Below are positions 28,548 to 36,613 of a stretch of 64,000 nt of DNA, piece by piece. The stretch is from Bacillus sp. BP-3 (GTDB lineage Bacteria > Bacillota > Bacilli > Bacillales > Bacillaceae_G): NCBI RefSeq assembly GCF_028401955.1, contig NZ_JAQOTJ010000004.1, positions 372,001 to 436,000 on the forward strand, in the 5' to 3' direction. The position numbers were made by a program, and so were the translations under genes. Positions within the stretch are counted from its first letter, which is position 1, and each line of letters opens with the position of its first letter. The notes beneath the pieces were generated by a model. The model was not told where the DNA came from. It did not search any database and saw nothing but the letters and a program-made list of their open reading frames with translations.

Positions 28548-28784
28548 TCAAGAAAGAATGTCGTAAATTTCGATTGCAACCATATCAATATTATCGAATT
28601 GATATACTTGTGGTTTTTCTCCTTGTTGATACACTTCTAGCTCATACATATCGCTTTTATCAAAATATTTTACGCTACATTTGCGTTCACCGTTCACTTC
28701 AAAATAGCGTTGTGCTACTTCGCCGCTTTCAGCTTGTTCTTTTAGACTAACAAGACGAGTTAAAATTCCTTGGAGCAGAGACAT
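28548..28784 (-). CDS. ykuJ: YkuJ family protein
   Basis: A 78-residue alpha/beta protein (starts MSLLQGILTRLVSLKEQA) with the YkuJ pattern QRYFEVNGERKCSVKYF and FDNIDMVAIEIYDIL. AGGGGAG lies 6 bases before ATG 28784; the 75-residue extension upstream is rejected. The function is unknown. It is the first gene of the ykuJ-ykuK region. Confidence 0.88.
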   Translation of the reverse strand: MSLLQGILTRLVSLKEQAESGEVAQRYFEVNGERKCSVKYFDKSDMYELEVYQQGEKPQVYQFDNIDMVAIEIYDILS

Positions 28785-29004
28785 GAAATCTCCCCTTTCT
28801 CTAATGTTCCTACGAATAGGTTTTACAGCAATACTCATTCTATCCGTCATAACTGAAAAAATGTCACACACCTTAGGATAATGCTTATGAGCAAGAAACT
28901 CAACTAAAATTTGTCGAAAAAACATACAAAAAGCCGAAATACACACTTCTACTGCTTTTCTTGCACATTTTACAGAAAAATTATATATATCAATAGCCAA
29001 AAAC

Positions 29005-29171
29005 GACATAAAAACATTCTTTTTAGATGGAGATTTAGCTATGCATAGAAGCAGTTAGGTCCTTTTTTCTGCCACATGCGAAGTAAAAACAAAGAGAGAA
29101 AGCGAGTACAGGCTCCTTTTTCTACATAGCAGCACTCTTTATGTTGAAATATCAAAACGAATTTATATATC
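29005..29171 (+). repeat. Family B repeat, near full-length copy
   Basis: Runs from ACGACATAAAAACATTC, through GCTATGCATAGAAGCAGT, TCTGCCACATGCGAAG and AAGCGAGTACAGGCTCC, to GTTGAAATATCAAAACGAAT. The same ordered blocks occur at 41250-41420 and, inverted, at 54108-54300. Confidence 0.8.
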
Positions 29172-29216
29172 AATATTATAAATAAAGATATATAAGGGGT
29201 ATTACATTCATATTCA

Positions 29217-29498
29217 ATAAAGTGAAACTTCCATCGGCGGGGGTTTTCTTCATCTCCCACCGATGGTTAGCCCTCACCAGTCGGGCTTTTACGGGCAGTT
29301 ATCTTCCACCTTTCTTCTTAAGAAAAGCGGTAGCGGCTCGTTCAGAATCGCAGGACGCCCACGCACCCGACAGAGAGGCGCTTTTTTCCTCGTCCGAGGG
29401 GGGCGCGAAACGACCAGAGATTCTAGCCGCTAGAGCTGGACAATGCTTTCGCCGAATCTTAAGGTGTGAGTCTTACTGCCCGTGAATAGCGGGATAAA
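29217..29498 (+). repeat. Family A repeat, long GC-rich copy (282 bp)
   Basis: Bounded by ATAAA at 29217-29221 and 29494-29498. Shares both ends with the short copies (GTGAAACTTCCATC and TTACTGCC...AATAGCGGG). The extra interior is GC-rich and full of inverted repeats: CCATCGG/CCGATGG (29231-29266), AGCCC/GGGCT (29269-29288), a GGCGC/GCGC stem near 29377-29405, CTAGC/GCTAG near 29423, and CCCG/CGGG at the 3' end. It looks like a structured RNA or a longer parent of the short copies. Confidence 0.8.
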
Positions 29499-29586
29499 AA
29501 AATCTCCATGTTAATGAAGATTTTACTTTATTGAAGTTTTTTATATACGAGAATATAATGAAAATGAGTTAAAGAGGAGGAAGTCC

Positions 29587-29826
29587 ATGAAGAAAGTAGA
29601 TATATACACACAACCTGATTGCCCACCATGTCAAATTATAAAAGAATTTTTAAAGCATAATCATGTTATTTTTACAGAATACGATGTCAAAAAGGACGCT
29701 ACCGCTCGCAATCGTCTTCTCTATGATTATGAGTCCTATTCTACCCCAACTGTTGTTGTAGACGGGGAAGTTGTAGCTGGGTTTCAAATTGAAAAATTAC
29801 AACAGCTTTTAGAATTAGAACAATAA
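29587..29826 (+). CDS. Glutaredoxin/NrdH-like redoxin
   Basis: A 79-residue thioredoxin-fold protein with the CPPC redox pair (C12, C15) in IYTQPDCPPCQ and the cis-Pro motif STPTVVVDG; GFQIEKL ends the fold. Size fits the NrdH/glutaredoxin-like class, which reduces ribonucleotide reductase or other proteins. AGAGGAGG lies 6 bases before ATG 29587. Stands alone with its own terminator; the partner is unknown. Confidence 0.85.
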   Translation: MKKVDIYTQPDCPPCQIIKEFLKHNHVIFTEYDVKKDATARNRLLYDYESYSTPTVVVDGEVVAGFQIEKLQQLLELEQ

Positions 29827-29856
29827 AAAAAGTGACAGTATATATGTCACTTTTTT
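29825..29856 (+). terminator. Redoxin gene terminator
   Basis: A perfect 12-bp stem (AAAAAAGTGACA paired with TGTCACTTTTTT), overlapping the stop codon. Confidence 0.85.
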
Positions 29857-29937
29857 CGCTATTCACAAATGATAAATTCTTCACCTCAATACTTGAAGGA
29901 CACTAAAATGGTAGCATAAAGTGCAACTCCTGTCATT

Positions 29938-30429
29938 TTACTCTTTTTCGTATTTTTTAATTTCAGATAAGAGCTGTTTATTTTCATGATACCCCGCCAT
30001 TTTCCATTTATCACCATTTTTTTGCAGTGTAATAATTTGATACTCATCCGTGTTCATATTCCGTTCATACACATATAACAAATTATACTCTTGATTGTAT
30101 ACAATTTTTGTTTTTGATGAAAAAGTAAATGGTGCTTCTTTAGTAGGTAATAAATATTGAGCACTCCGTTTCACATCCTGATTATTTTCGTCCGTAAAAA
30201 CTTGAAGAAAGTTATCCGTGAAATAAGGAGATAATATATCATACATTTTTCCCACTGGTAGTCTCTTATCACGAATAGAAAACTGTGCCTCATATCCCTT
30301 TTGAATCGTTTCAAATATTTCATTTTGATCAATTTTTGTTTCTTCCTTTCCAAGAACCGTTGTCACACTTTGTCCAATTACAAATGCAACGAATAGAAAT
30401 AGCACAATCCAAATCCCGTATTTCCTCAT
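29938..30429 (-). CDS. Secreted or membrane-anchored protein, DUF3993-like
   Basis: A 163-residue protein with an N-terminal signal or anchor helix (KYGIWIVLFLFVAFVIGQSVTTV) and an extracytoplasmic alpha/beta domain with a YQIITLQKNGDKWKMAGY end resembling NTF2-like folds. No lipobox. AGGAGGG lies 7 bases before ATG 30429. I tentatively recall such proteins as DUF3993; the function is unknown. It shares its strand with ykuI but is separated from it by about 185 bases. Confidence 0.6.
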   Translation of the reverse strand: MRKYGIWIVLFLFVAFVIGQSVTTVLGKEETKIDQNEIFETIQKGYEAQFSIRDKRLPVGKMYDILSPYFTDNFLQVFTDENNQDVKRSAQYLLPTKEAPFTFSSKTKIVYNQEYNLLYVYERNMNTDEYQIITLQKNGDKWKMAGYHENKQLLSEIKKYEKE

Positions 30430-30613
30430 TTTCGTACCCTCCTTGTAAAAAGAGCTTATCCTTCTACTATTCATTGTAGCAATGATTATGCAATGAAAGA
30501 GTAGCTTTCGTTCGTAAAATGTTTACAACGATAGACACCATTCTTATCATAGTTGTCACTATTACCAATTTATGATAAAAACAAACAAAAAAATGCACGA
30601 AATATTTCGTGCA

Positions 30614-31831
30614 TCATAATAAAACATCTTCTTCATATAAAAATTCATAAGACAAGTCAATAAATAAATAATGTTCATCATCAATAGGAAACGAAAACGT
30701 CCGAACCAATTCACCTGTTTCAAGATCTCCGTATAAATCAGACAATCTCCCCTTTTGCTCAACGCGTAGCTTCATAATATTTTCTAAAAAGTACGGGCGC
30801 CAGCTCCAATTTTTCATATAATACTCTGGCATTAACACCCATTCTCCATCTTTTTTCATAACATTTCCTGATTTTTGAAATCCGTCTTCATTACAAATAA
30901 AAATACGAAAGCTACAATGTGTCACTTGTTGACTAAAATTCATTAGCCATTTATTAAAATCTTCTATTTTTCTCTGTTTTGCTAATACATTCCCAACATA
31001 TTCTCGCAGCGTTTCTGTCAGTTCATAAACCTTCTGCAATTTTCGTTTTTCACGCTGAATAAATTGATGGCACTCATTGCCAAGGCGCTCTTTCAAAATG
31101 TCTTTATCAATAAAATTAGACAAAGATTCTTTCAAATAATTCCCTTGGTAGTATCTCCCTCCATTTTTCCACGCATATTGCAACTGATAGAATGCATCAA
31201 TATCTTCATACAATAATGTTGCTCCAATGCGTCTCGCTAAGAGTGATAATGAATACAAAATATCCTGGTACGATTGTAACAACGCCGTTTGACGTAAGTT
31301 TGTTAAATCTACTTTTAGAATATCAGGAGTTAACATACTAATTCGTTCGAGATTACTTGTGCCTGTTCCTACTTTATTAATCGCAACTTGAATCCCATAT
31401 GTACGGTAATACATAAGCAAATGGTTAAACTGTTCAATTTCTTCTTTAAAATCATGTTCTGTTATTTCTAACACAATATGATTTAAACAAAGCCCTTTCT
31501 TCTCATACGTTAATAATAAATGCAGTAAACTTTCACTTTCATCACTCATCAATATATGCGCATTACGATGCACAAATAATAAAAATGATTGATCTGTTTC
31601 CAAATACCGATCCAATGCTTTTCCTAAAATAACATTATCAACTTCAAGTTGAAACTCGTATGGAATCGAATCATCGTGAAAAAATGCAGCAAGACTGTGA
31701 ATCCCTTCTTCTGTTTGTATACGTCCTACTACTTCATATCCAATTACAGTATGTTCATCGGCACTAAAAATAGCTTGATAATAAGGAAGGACTTTATCCA
31801 AATTACTCATCACATCTAATGCATCTACCAT
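30614..31831 (-). CDS. ykuI: EAL-domain protein YkuI (probable c-di-GMP receptor)
   Basis: A 405-residue cytosolic protein with an N-terminal EAL domain (residues about 8-250) and a C-terminal PAS-like domain. The signature EAL triad is altered to EVV (GYEVVGR), while downstream segments (LVFVHRN-type NAHIL, LEITEH, KVDL and LLYEDID) are kept. B. subtilis YkuI binds c-di-GMP without clear hydrolysis. This copy therefore looks like a receptor, not a phosphodiesterase. AAGGGGGG precedes ATG 31831. Confidence 0.88.
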   Translation of the reverse strand: MVDALDVMSNLDKVLPYYQAIFSADEHTVIGYEVVGRIQTEEGIHSLAAFFHDDSIPYEFQLEVDNVILGKALDRYLETDQSFLLFVHRNAHILMSDESESLLHLLLTYEKKGLCLNHIVLEITEHDFKEEIEQFNHLLMYYRTYGIQVAINKVGTGTSNLERISMLTPDILKVDLTNLRQTALLQSYQDILYSLSLLARRIGATLLYEDIDAFYQLQYAWKNGGRYYQGNYLKESLSNFIDKDILKERLGNECHQFIQREKRKLQKVYELTETLREYVGNVLAKQRKIEDFNKWLMNFSQQVTHCSFRIFICNEDGFQKSGNVMKKDGEWVLMPEYYMKNWSWRPYFLENIMKLRVEQKGRLSDLYGDLETGELVRTFSFPIDDEHYLFIDLSYEFLYEEDVLL

Positions 31832-31890
31832 AGTGCTCCCCCCTTTACTTTTCAAGATTATAACACGTTATGTGGAAAAAATAATAAAAA

Positions 31891-31917
31891 AATCCCTTCA
31901 GTTCTCCTGAAGGGATT
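31891..31917 (-). terminator. fadH terminator
   Basis: AATCCCTTCAG pairs with CTGAAGGGATT (11 bp) with a 5-base loop; on the minus strand it is followed by seven T. Confidence 0.9.
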
Positions 31918-32051
31918 AGAGGGGTAAAATGCTAAGGGGAATTAGCAATTCTACTATGAAGAAAAAAGAGGTCTTAAATATACCTTATAAACAATTTTCT
32001 GTAAAGGTCCTCTTTCTAAATGTCACAAATCTGTCACAAATTCCCTCTCTT

Positions 32052-32816
32052 TTAAAACGGATATTGATGCAAATGTTGACCACCATCCATTGTAATACAA
32101 GCTCCATTTATGTACGCTGCTTCTTCAGAGCATAAATAAAAAGCAAGACCAGCAATTTCTTCCGGTGTACCAAGCCTGCCAAGTGGCACGCTGTGTAATG
32201 TGCGCTTCGCTGCTTCTTCAGATATCCAAAGCTTATCAGCTCCCCCAGTACGTTCAATTGGCCCTGGAGCAATTGCATTCACACGAATTCCATATTTACG
32301 TCCCCACTCAACAGCAAGTGTTCTCGTCATCGCTAATACACCCGCTTTTGCTGCTGCGGAATGAATAACACCAGGACCTGCATCCCATGCATAAGTTGCA
32401 ACCATATTAATAATTGTTCCTTTTATCTCTTTTTCAATCCAGTATTTACCAATAGCTTGACTGCAATAAAATGTACCGTTTAACACGATGTTAATAACAG
32501 CATTCCAACCATTTGGCGATAAATCTTCAGCAGGAGAAAGAAAATTTCCCGCAGCATTATTTACAAGTACATCGATGCGTCCAAATTCTTTATCGATTTT
32601 TTCAATCATTCCTTTTATGTCCTCAATATTGCGCACATCCATTTGTACAGGTAATACTTGTCCTTCAAATTGTTCAATTTCTTTCTTCGTCTCTTCTAAC
32701 TTTTCTAATGTACGTCCTGTAATTACAACTCGCGCTCCTTCTTTTGCAAAACGAGTTGCCATTCCTTTTCCCATTCCACTTGAACCACCTGTAATTACAA
32801 CTACCTTTTCTTTCAT
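32052..32816 (-). CDS. fadH: 2,4-dienoyl-CoA reductase-like SDR (FadH/YkuF)
   Basis: A 254-residue short-chain dehydrogenase. The cofactor motif TGGSSGMGKGMA lies at about residues 9-20, NNAAGNF at about 87-93, and the catalytic region is divergent: the usual YxxxK appears as HSAAAKAG, which is characteristic of 2,4-dienoyl-CoA reductases. It removes double bonds during unsaturated fatty acid oxidation. A 22-bp perfect palindrome lies just upstream, consistent with FadR control. GGGAGGG precedes ATG 32816. Confidence 0.88.
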   Translation of the reverse strand: MKEKVVVITGGSSGMGKGMATRFAKEGARVVITGRTLEKLEETKKEIEQFEGQVLPVQMDVRNIEDIKGMIEKIDKEFGRIDVLVNNAAGNFLSPAEDLSPNGWNAVINIVLNGTFYCSQAIGKYWIEKEIKGTIINMVATYAWDAGPGVIHSAAAKAGVLAMTRTLAVEWGRKYGIRVNAIAPGPIERTGGADKLWISEEAAKRTLHSVPLGRLGTPEEIAGLAFYLCSEEAAYINGACITMDGGQHLHQYPF

Positions 32817-32830
32817 ATTTTTCCCTCCCT

Positions 32831-32852
32831 AAAATGAATACATATTCATTTT
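32831..32852. promoter_or_regulatory. Palindromic operator upstream of fadH (FadR-like)
   Basis: AAAATGAATA-CA-TATTCATTTT, a perfect inverted repeat 14 bases from the start codon, just before the ribosome site. The TGAAT/ATTCA half-sites resemble those of the TetR-type regulator FadR, whose B. subtilis regulon includes fadH-fadG. The spacing is shorter than the consensus I remember. Confidence 0.6.
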
Positions 32853-32943
32853 ATCATTTTACACGACAGAATTCTTTATAAATTTAAATTTTTCTGATAT
32901 CTTTTAATAAAATACAATATTTAATAACGAAAGGAGAGAAGAT

Positions 32944-33012
32944 ATGCAGCGACTCATTCTAACGAATCACATCTTTCTACTATTATCATTTTCTATCATC
33001 TCGCTCATATAA
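32944..33012 (+). CDS. Possible 22-residue hydrophobic leader peptide before ykuE
   Basis: ATG 32944 has a strong AAAGGAGAGAAG site and encodes MQRLILTNHIFLLLSFSII plus SLI, ending at TAA 33010-33012, two bases before the ykuE ATG. ykuE itself has no Shine-Dalgarno match. The simplest reading is a leader that loads ribosomes for ykuE by reinitiation. The peptide is in a different frame from ykuE, so it is not a longer N terminus. Confidence 0.55.
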   Translation: MQRLILTNHIFLLLSFSIISLI

Positions 33013-33014
33013 AT

Positions 33015-33881
33015 ATGAATCAAATAACAAGAAGAAATTTTATTAAAAAAGGCATTCGCACACTATTATATACTTGTATAACGACTGGTACAGGTTACTA
33101 TTATGCAAAGTTTATAGAACCATCACTTCTCTCTTTTACAAATCATACACTTCACTCTCCACTCATTCCACATGGATTTAACGGCATTAAAATTGTTCAA
33201 TTTAGCGATTTACATTTAGGATATTATTACTCACTGCAACAACTTTCTAAAGTAGTTGCAAAAATAAATGAAAAAAAACCTGACATCGTATTTTTTACTG
33301 GGGATCTAATCGACAATTATCAAACATATGAAGGTACTCCATTTGTCTCATCAATTTTACAAACAATTCATGCTCCGCTCGGTAAATTTGCTATTTTCGG
33401 TAATCACGATCACGGTGGATATGGGACAGAATACTACGGTCACATCATGAAGCAATCTGGATTTGAAATATTACAAAATGCAGAAAAACGCATTCGTCTA
33501 CTAGATGGAAGTGAAATTTCTATTTTTGGTATTGACGATATCATGCTCGGAAACCCTGACATACATGGTATCTTAAAACAAGCGCAAGATCATCTTTATA
33601 CAATTGTTCTCGTACATGAACCCGATGTTGCACCCCATATTGCAAATTTCCCTATTAATTTACAACTTTCTGGCCACAGTCACGGTGGACAAGTACAGCT
33701 CCCTTTCTTTGGCGCCATTATTACTCCTACATTTGCAAAACACTATATTGAAGGTTTTTATCCTATTAAGAAAAAGTATGAATTATTATTGTATGTAAAT
33801 CGAGGCATTGGAACAACACGTGTACCATTTCGATTTTTAGCAAAACCGGAAATTACACTCTTCACATTACAATCGACATAA
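33015..33881 (+). CDS. ykuE: Tat-exported metallophosphoesterase (YkuE-like)
   Basis: A 288-residue calcineurin-like phosphoesterase with a twin-arginine signal: ITRRNFIKKG followed by a hydrophobic stretch. All five metal motifs are present: FSDLHLGY, FFTGDLIDN, FGNHDHGGYG, LVHEPD and LSGHSHGGQ. B. subtilis YkuE is a known substrate of the TatAyCy translocase and binds the cell wall. The substrate is unknown. No ribosome site of its own; see the leader peptide just upstream. No tat genes are in the window. Confidence 0.92.
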   Translation: MNQITRRNFIKKGIRTLLYTCITTGTGYYYAKFIEPSLLSFTNHTLHSPLIPHGFNGIKIVQFSDLHLGYYYSLQQLSKVVAKINEKKPDIVFFTGDLIDNYQTYEGTPFVSSILQTIHAPLGKFAIFGNHDHGGYGTEYYGHIMKQSGFEILQNAEKRIRLLDGSEISIFGIDDIMLGNPDIHGILKQAQDHLYTIVLVHEPDVAPHIANFPINLQLSGHSHGGQVQLPFFGAIITPTFAKHYIEGFYPIKKKYELLLYVNRGIGTTRVPFRFLAKPEITLFTLQST

Positions 33882-33987
33882 TATAGAACTGTGTTTCGCC
33901 TATTTTCTGCATCATTTTCTCTTGTACTCGCTCATCCATGTTATTTTCCCATATGATAACAATGAGTTCATTGAAGGAGGTTTTGAC

Positions 33988-34200
33988 ATGTATCCACAAT
34001 ATCAGCCAATTCCATTCCGTTCAGTTCCAGTTGGTCCAATCGGAGATTCACGATTCATACCATTTCTTGGATTTCCTTTTTTAGCCGGTCTTGCAGGAGG
34101 TTTACTCGGCGGGGCATTGGCATTTGGGCCTAGACCATACTATCCACCTCCATTTTATCCTTGCTACGGCCCTCCTTGTCCAACACCATTTTTTTACTAA
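33988..34200 (+). CDS. Pro/Gly/Tyr-rich small protein, possibly spore-associated
   Basis: A 70-residue protein (starts MYPQYQPIPFRSVPVGPIG) with a hydrophobic Gly-rich middle (FLAGLAGGLLGGALAF) and a Pro/Tyr/Cys end (PYYPPPFYPCYGPPCPT). This composition is common among small coat or spore membrane proteins. CATATGATA about 35 bases upstream resembles a sigma-K -10, but no good -35 was found. GAAGGAGG precedes ATG 33988. I do not recognise a named family. Confidence 0.7.
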   Translation: MYPQYQPIPFRSVPVGPIGDSRFIPFLGFPFLAGLAGGLLGGALAFGPRPYYPPPFYPCYGPPCPTPFFY

Positions 34201-34221
34201 TGTAAGTTGAACCAACTATAG

Positions 34222-34250
34222 AAAAAAGGCCTCAAATCGAGGCCTTTTTT
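34222..34250. terminator. Bidirectional terminator after the Pro/Gly-rich gene
   Basis: A 12-bp stem (AAAAAAGGCCTC paired with GAGGCCTTTTTT) with a 5-base loop. Confidence 0.85.
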
Positions 34251-34287
34251 CTATACATATATCTTATTCCACTACATGCAAATACAT

Positions 34288-34395
34288 CTATTTTCATTTT
34301 TTCGACATGTAAATCACCGCTATGCATGTCCAGATGCTCTCCCATAAAAGGAAAGGGGTTTTTATTTCTTTTTTTCAATTTATATTTATAGAGTT
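34288..34395 (-). repeat. Family B repeat, partial inverted copy at the 3' end of ppk
   Basis: On the minus strand AATAAAAACCCC, GGGAGAGCATCTGGACATGCATAG and the CATGTCGAAAA end match family B. The right part is deleted. It abuts the ppk stop. Confidence 0.6.
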
Positions 34396-36503
34396 TATTC
34401 TTCTTCAGTATGTGTATATGCCATTTGAAAGAGCTGTACTTGACTTTCAATATTTTCTATAAGATCCCTTACCACATAATAATATTCTCCATGTTCATTT
34501 TGTTCACGCGCTTTTACATTATCATCTAAAATAAGTTGCAAAACATCTTTAATTCGCGTTTTCATATCAAATCCTAAAATAGGAAATGAAATTTCTACAC
34601 GTTTTTCCATATTACGCGTCATCCAATCAGCTGAAGATAAAAATATTTTTTCCTCTCCATTATGGTGAAAATAATAAATTCGACTATGTTCTAAATAACG
34701 ACCTACCACACTAATCACACGAATATTATCACTTACACCTGAAATTTGAGGGCGCAAACAACAAATTCCTCTTACAATGAGATCAATTTTTACACCTGCT
34801 TGCGATGCTTCGTATAATTTTTGAATAAGCGGCTTATCTGTTAACGAATTCATTTTCGCTATAATGTAGCCATTTCCATATTGTTTATGATAACGAATCT
34901 CTTCATCAATGAGTTCAATAAATTGCAGACGAATATCAAACGGAGCAACTGATATACGGTGAAAATGTGGTTTCATTGTATAACCGCTTAAATAATTAAA
35001 AAAGTTTGTTGCATCAATTCCGAAATCTTTGCGCGATGTAATATACCCAAAGTCAGTATATAACTTCGCTGTCGCATCATTATAGTTCCCTGTGCCTAAA
35101 TGAACAAATCTTTCAATTTTCCCATGCTTTCGCCTTACAACAAGCGTAATTTTACTATGTGTTTTCAAATGGCTAACACCATAAATTACATGACAACCTG
35201 CTTTTTCCAATTCTTTTGCCCACTGAACATTATTTTCTTCATCAAAACGGGCCTTTAATTCCACAAGTACTGTCACTTGCTTTCCATTTTCTGCTGCTGT
35301 TTTTAAAGCTTGAATAACGGGTGAATCTCCGCTTACACGGTATAGTGTTTGTTTGATTGCTAATACATCCGGATCTTCAGCTGCGTCTGCTACAAAATCA
35401 ATGACAGGATGAAATGACTCAAATGGATGATGTAATAACACATCTTCTTCTAACACTTTTTCAAATATATCTTCTTCGTCATCTAAATCTTGAGGTGGCT
35501 GAGGAATAAATGCAGGATAGATGAGATGCTCATATGTAGATGCTAACTTCTTATAAAGCGCAAATAAGCACGTTAAATCAAGCGGTCCCTCAATCATGTA
35601 TACATCTTCATCTCTCACTTCTAACGCTTCGTATAATAGAGACAATACTCTTTCATCTAAATTATCTGTTCCTACTTCTAAACGAACCGCGGCTCCCCAT
35701 TTTCGCTTTTTTAATTCTTTCTCAATGACTTTCAATAAATCACGTGCACCTTCCTCATGAATTGTTAAATCTGCATTACGCGTAATTCGAAAACGCGTAA
35801 CAGAGGATACTGTGTATCCGGTAAATAATTTATGAGTGAAGTTACTAATCACATCTTCTAATAAAATAAATTTTTGCTTATTATCTTCATTTGGTAAAAA
35901 AATAAAACGTTCTAATAATGATGGAACTTGGACGATGCCAAGCTTTGTCCGATTTTCTTCTACTGTTTGTCTGTCGTCATATAAAATAGCAGCTAAATTT
36001 AAGCTTTTATTTAATAACATAGGAAACGGTCGATACGCATCAATTGCTACAGGTGTTAACACGGGGAAAATTTGCTCATCAAAATATTCTTCAATAAATT
36101 CTCGTTGTTCTTTCGTTAAATCATGAAAAGACAACTGCTCAATTCCTTCTTCCTGTAGTGCAGGAAGTAAAACATTTCGATAAGTATCATACTGCACTTG
36201 CATTAATTCATGTGCCTTAGATGAAATTTTCCCCAATTGTTTTTTCGGTGTTAGTCCCGCCTTATTTTCTGGTTGATTAAATCCAGCTTTCACCTGATCT
36301 TTTAGCCCCGCAACACGCACCATGAAAAATTCATCTAAATTTGAGCTGAAGATACTAATAAACTTTAATCTCTCTAATAATGGATTACTGTCATCTTGTG
36401 CTTCTTGTAATACTCGTTCATTAAAGGCAAGCCAGCTTAATTCACGATTGTTATAATAAGCTGTATCATTCAAATTTATAAGACTATTTTTCATCGCTTC
36501 CAT
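34395..36503 (-). CDS. ppk: Polyphosphate kinase
   Basis: A 702-residue Ppk1 that polymerises phosphate from ATP. The N-terminal part begins YNNRELSWLAFNERVLQEA, and the two phospholipase-D-like domains carry the autophosphorylated histidine in HLKTHSKITLVVRR and the second conserved region LSSADWMTRNMEKRVE. Start at ATG 36503 or 36494; the GAGGGG site is only 3 bases from the first, so the second is possible. It lies downstream of ppx on the same strand, 110 bases apart, forming a synthesis/breakdown pair. Confidence 0.97.
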   Translation of the reverse strand: MEAMKNSLINLNDTAYYNNRELSWLAFNERVLQEAQDDSNPLLERLKFISIFSSNLDEFFMVRVAGLKDQVKAGFNQPENKAGLTPKKQLGKISSKAHELMQVQYDTYRNVLLPALQEEGIEQLSFHDLTKEQREFIEEYFDEQIFPVLTPVAIDAYRPFPMLLNKSLNLAAILYDDRQTVEENRTKLGIVQVPSLLERFIFLPNEDNKQKFILLEDVISNFTHKLFTGYTVSSVTRFRITRNADLTIHEEGARDLLKVIEKELKKRKWGAAVRLEVGTDNLDERVLSLLYEALEVRDEDVYMIEGPLDLTCLFALYKKLASTYEHLIYPAFIPQPPQDLDDEEDIFEKVLEEDVLLHHPFESFHPVIDFVADAAEDPDVLAIKQTLYRVSGDSPVIQALKTAAENGKQVTVLVELKARFDEENNVQWAKELEKAGCHVIYGVSHLKTHSKITLVVRRKHGKIERFVHLGTGNYNDATAKLYTDFGYITSRKDFGIDATNFFNYLSGYTMKPHFHRISVAPFDIRLQFIELIDEEIRYHKQYGNGYIIAKMNSLTDKPLIQKLYEASQAGVKIDLIVRGICCLRPQISGVSDNIRVISVVGRYLEHSRIYYFHHNGEEKIFLSSADWMTRNMEKRVEISFPILGFDMKTRIKDVLQLILDDNVKAREQNEHGEYYYVVRDLIENIESQVQLFQMAYTHTEEE

Positions 36504-36613
36504 ATTCCCCTCACACTTCCCTCTAAAGCTTTCTCAATATAATTTAGTTATATTTATTTTAACAAATTTTTACTGGGATAAATGTAAATTTTTTGTAAAG
36601 AAGTTCGTACAAC

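Larger units (their letters stand above)
28785..29586. other. 802-bp gene-free region with a family B and the long family A repeat
   Basis: Holds the ykuJ upstream region, family B copy (29005-29171), the 282-bp family A copy (29217-29498) and the promoter of the small redoxin gene. Short open frames here lie inside the repeats and have no ribosome sites. Confidence 0.7.

Noticed and set aside
29340-29470. GC-rich block as a tRNA or rRNA fragment
   Set aside because: No cloverleaf, no T-loop GTTCRA/CCA end and no rRNA signature; its ends are those of family A repeats.
29039-29485. Open frames of 73 and 87 codons in the gap downstream of 29000
   Set aside because: They lie in repeat families B and A, lack ribosome sites and differ between copies, so they are not proteins.
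31929-32135. 68-codon plus-strand frame between ykuI and fadH
   Set aside because: Overlaps the fadH end antisense and has an implausible sequence; the AGGGG near it is part of a terminator region.
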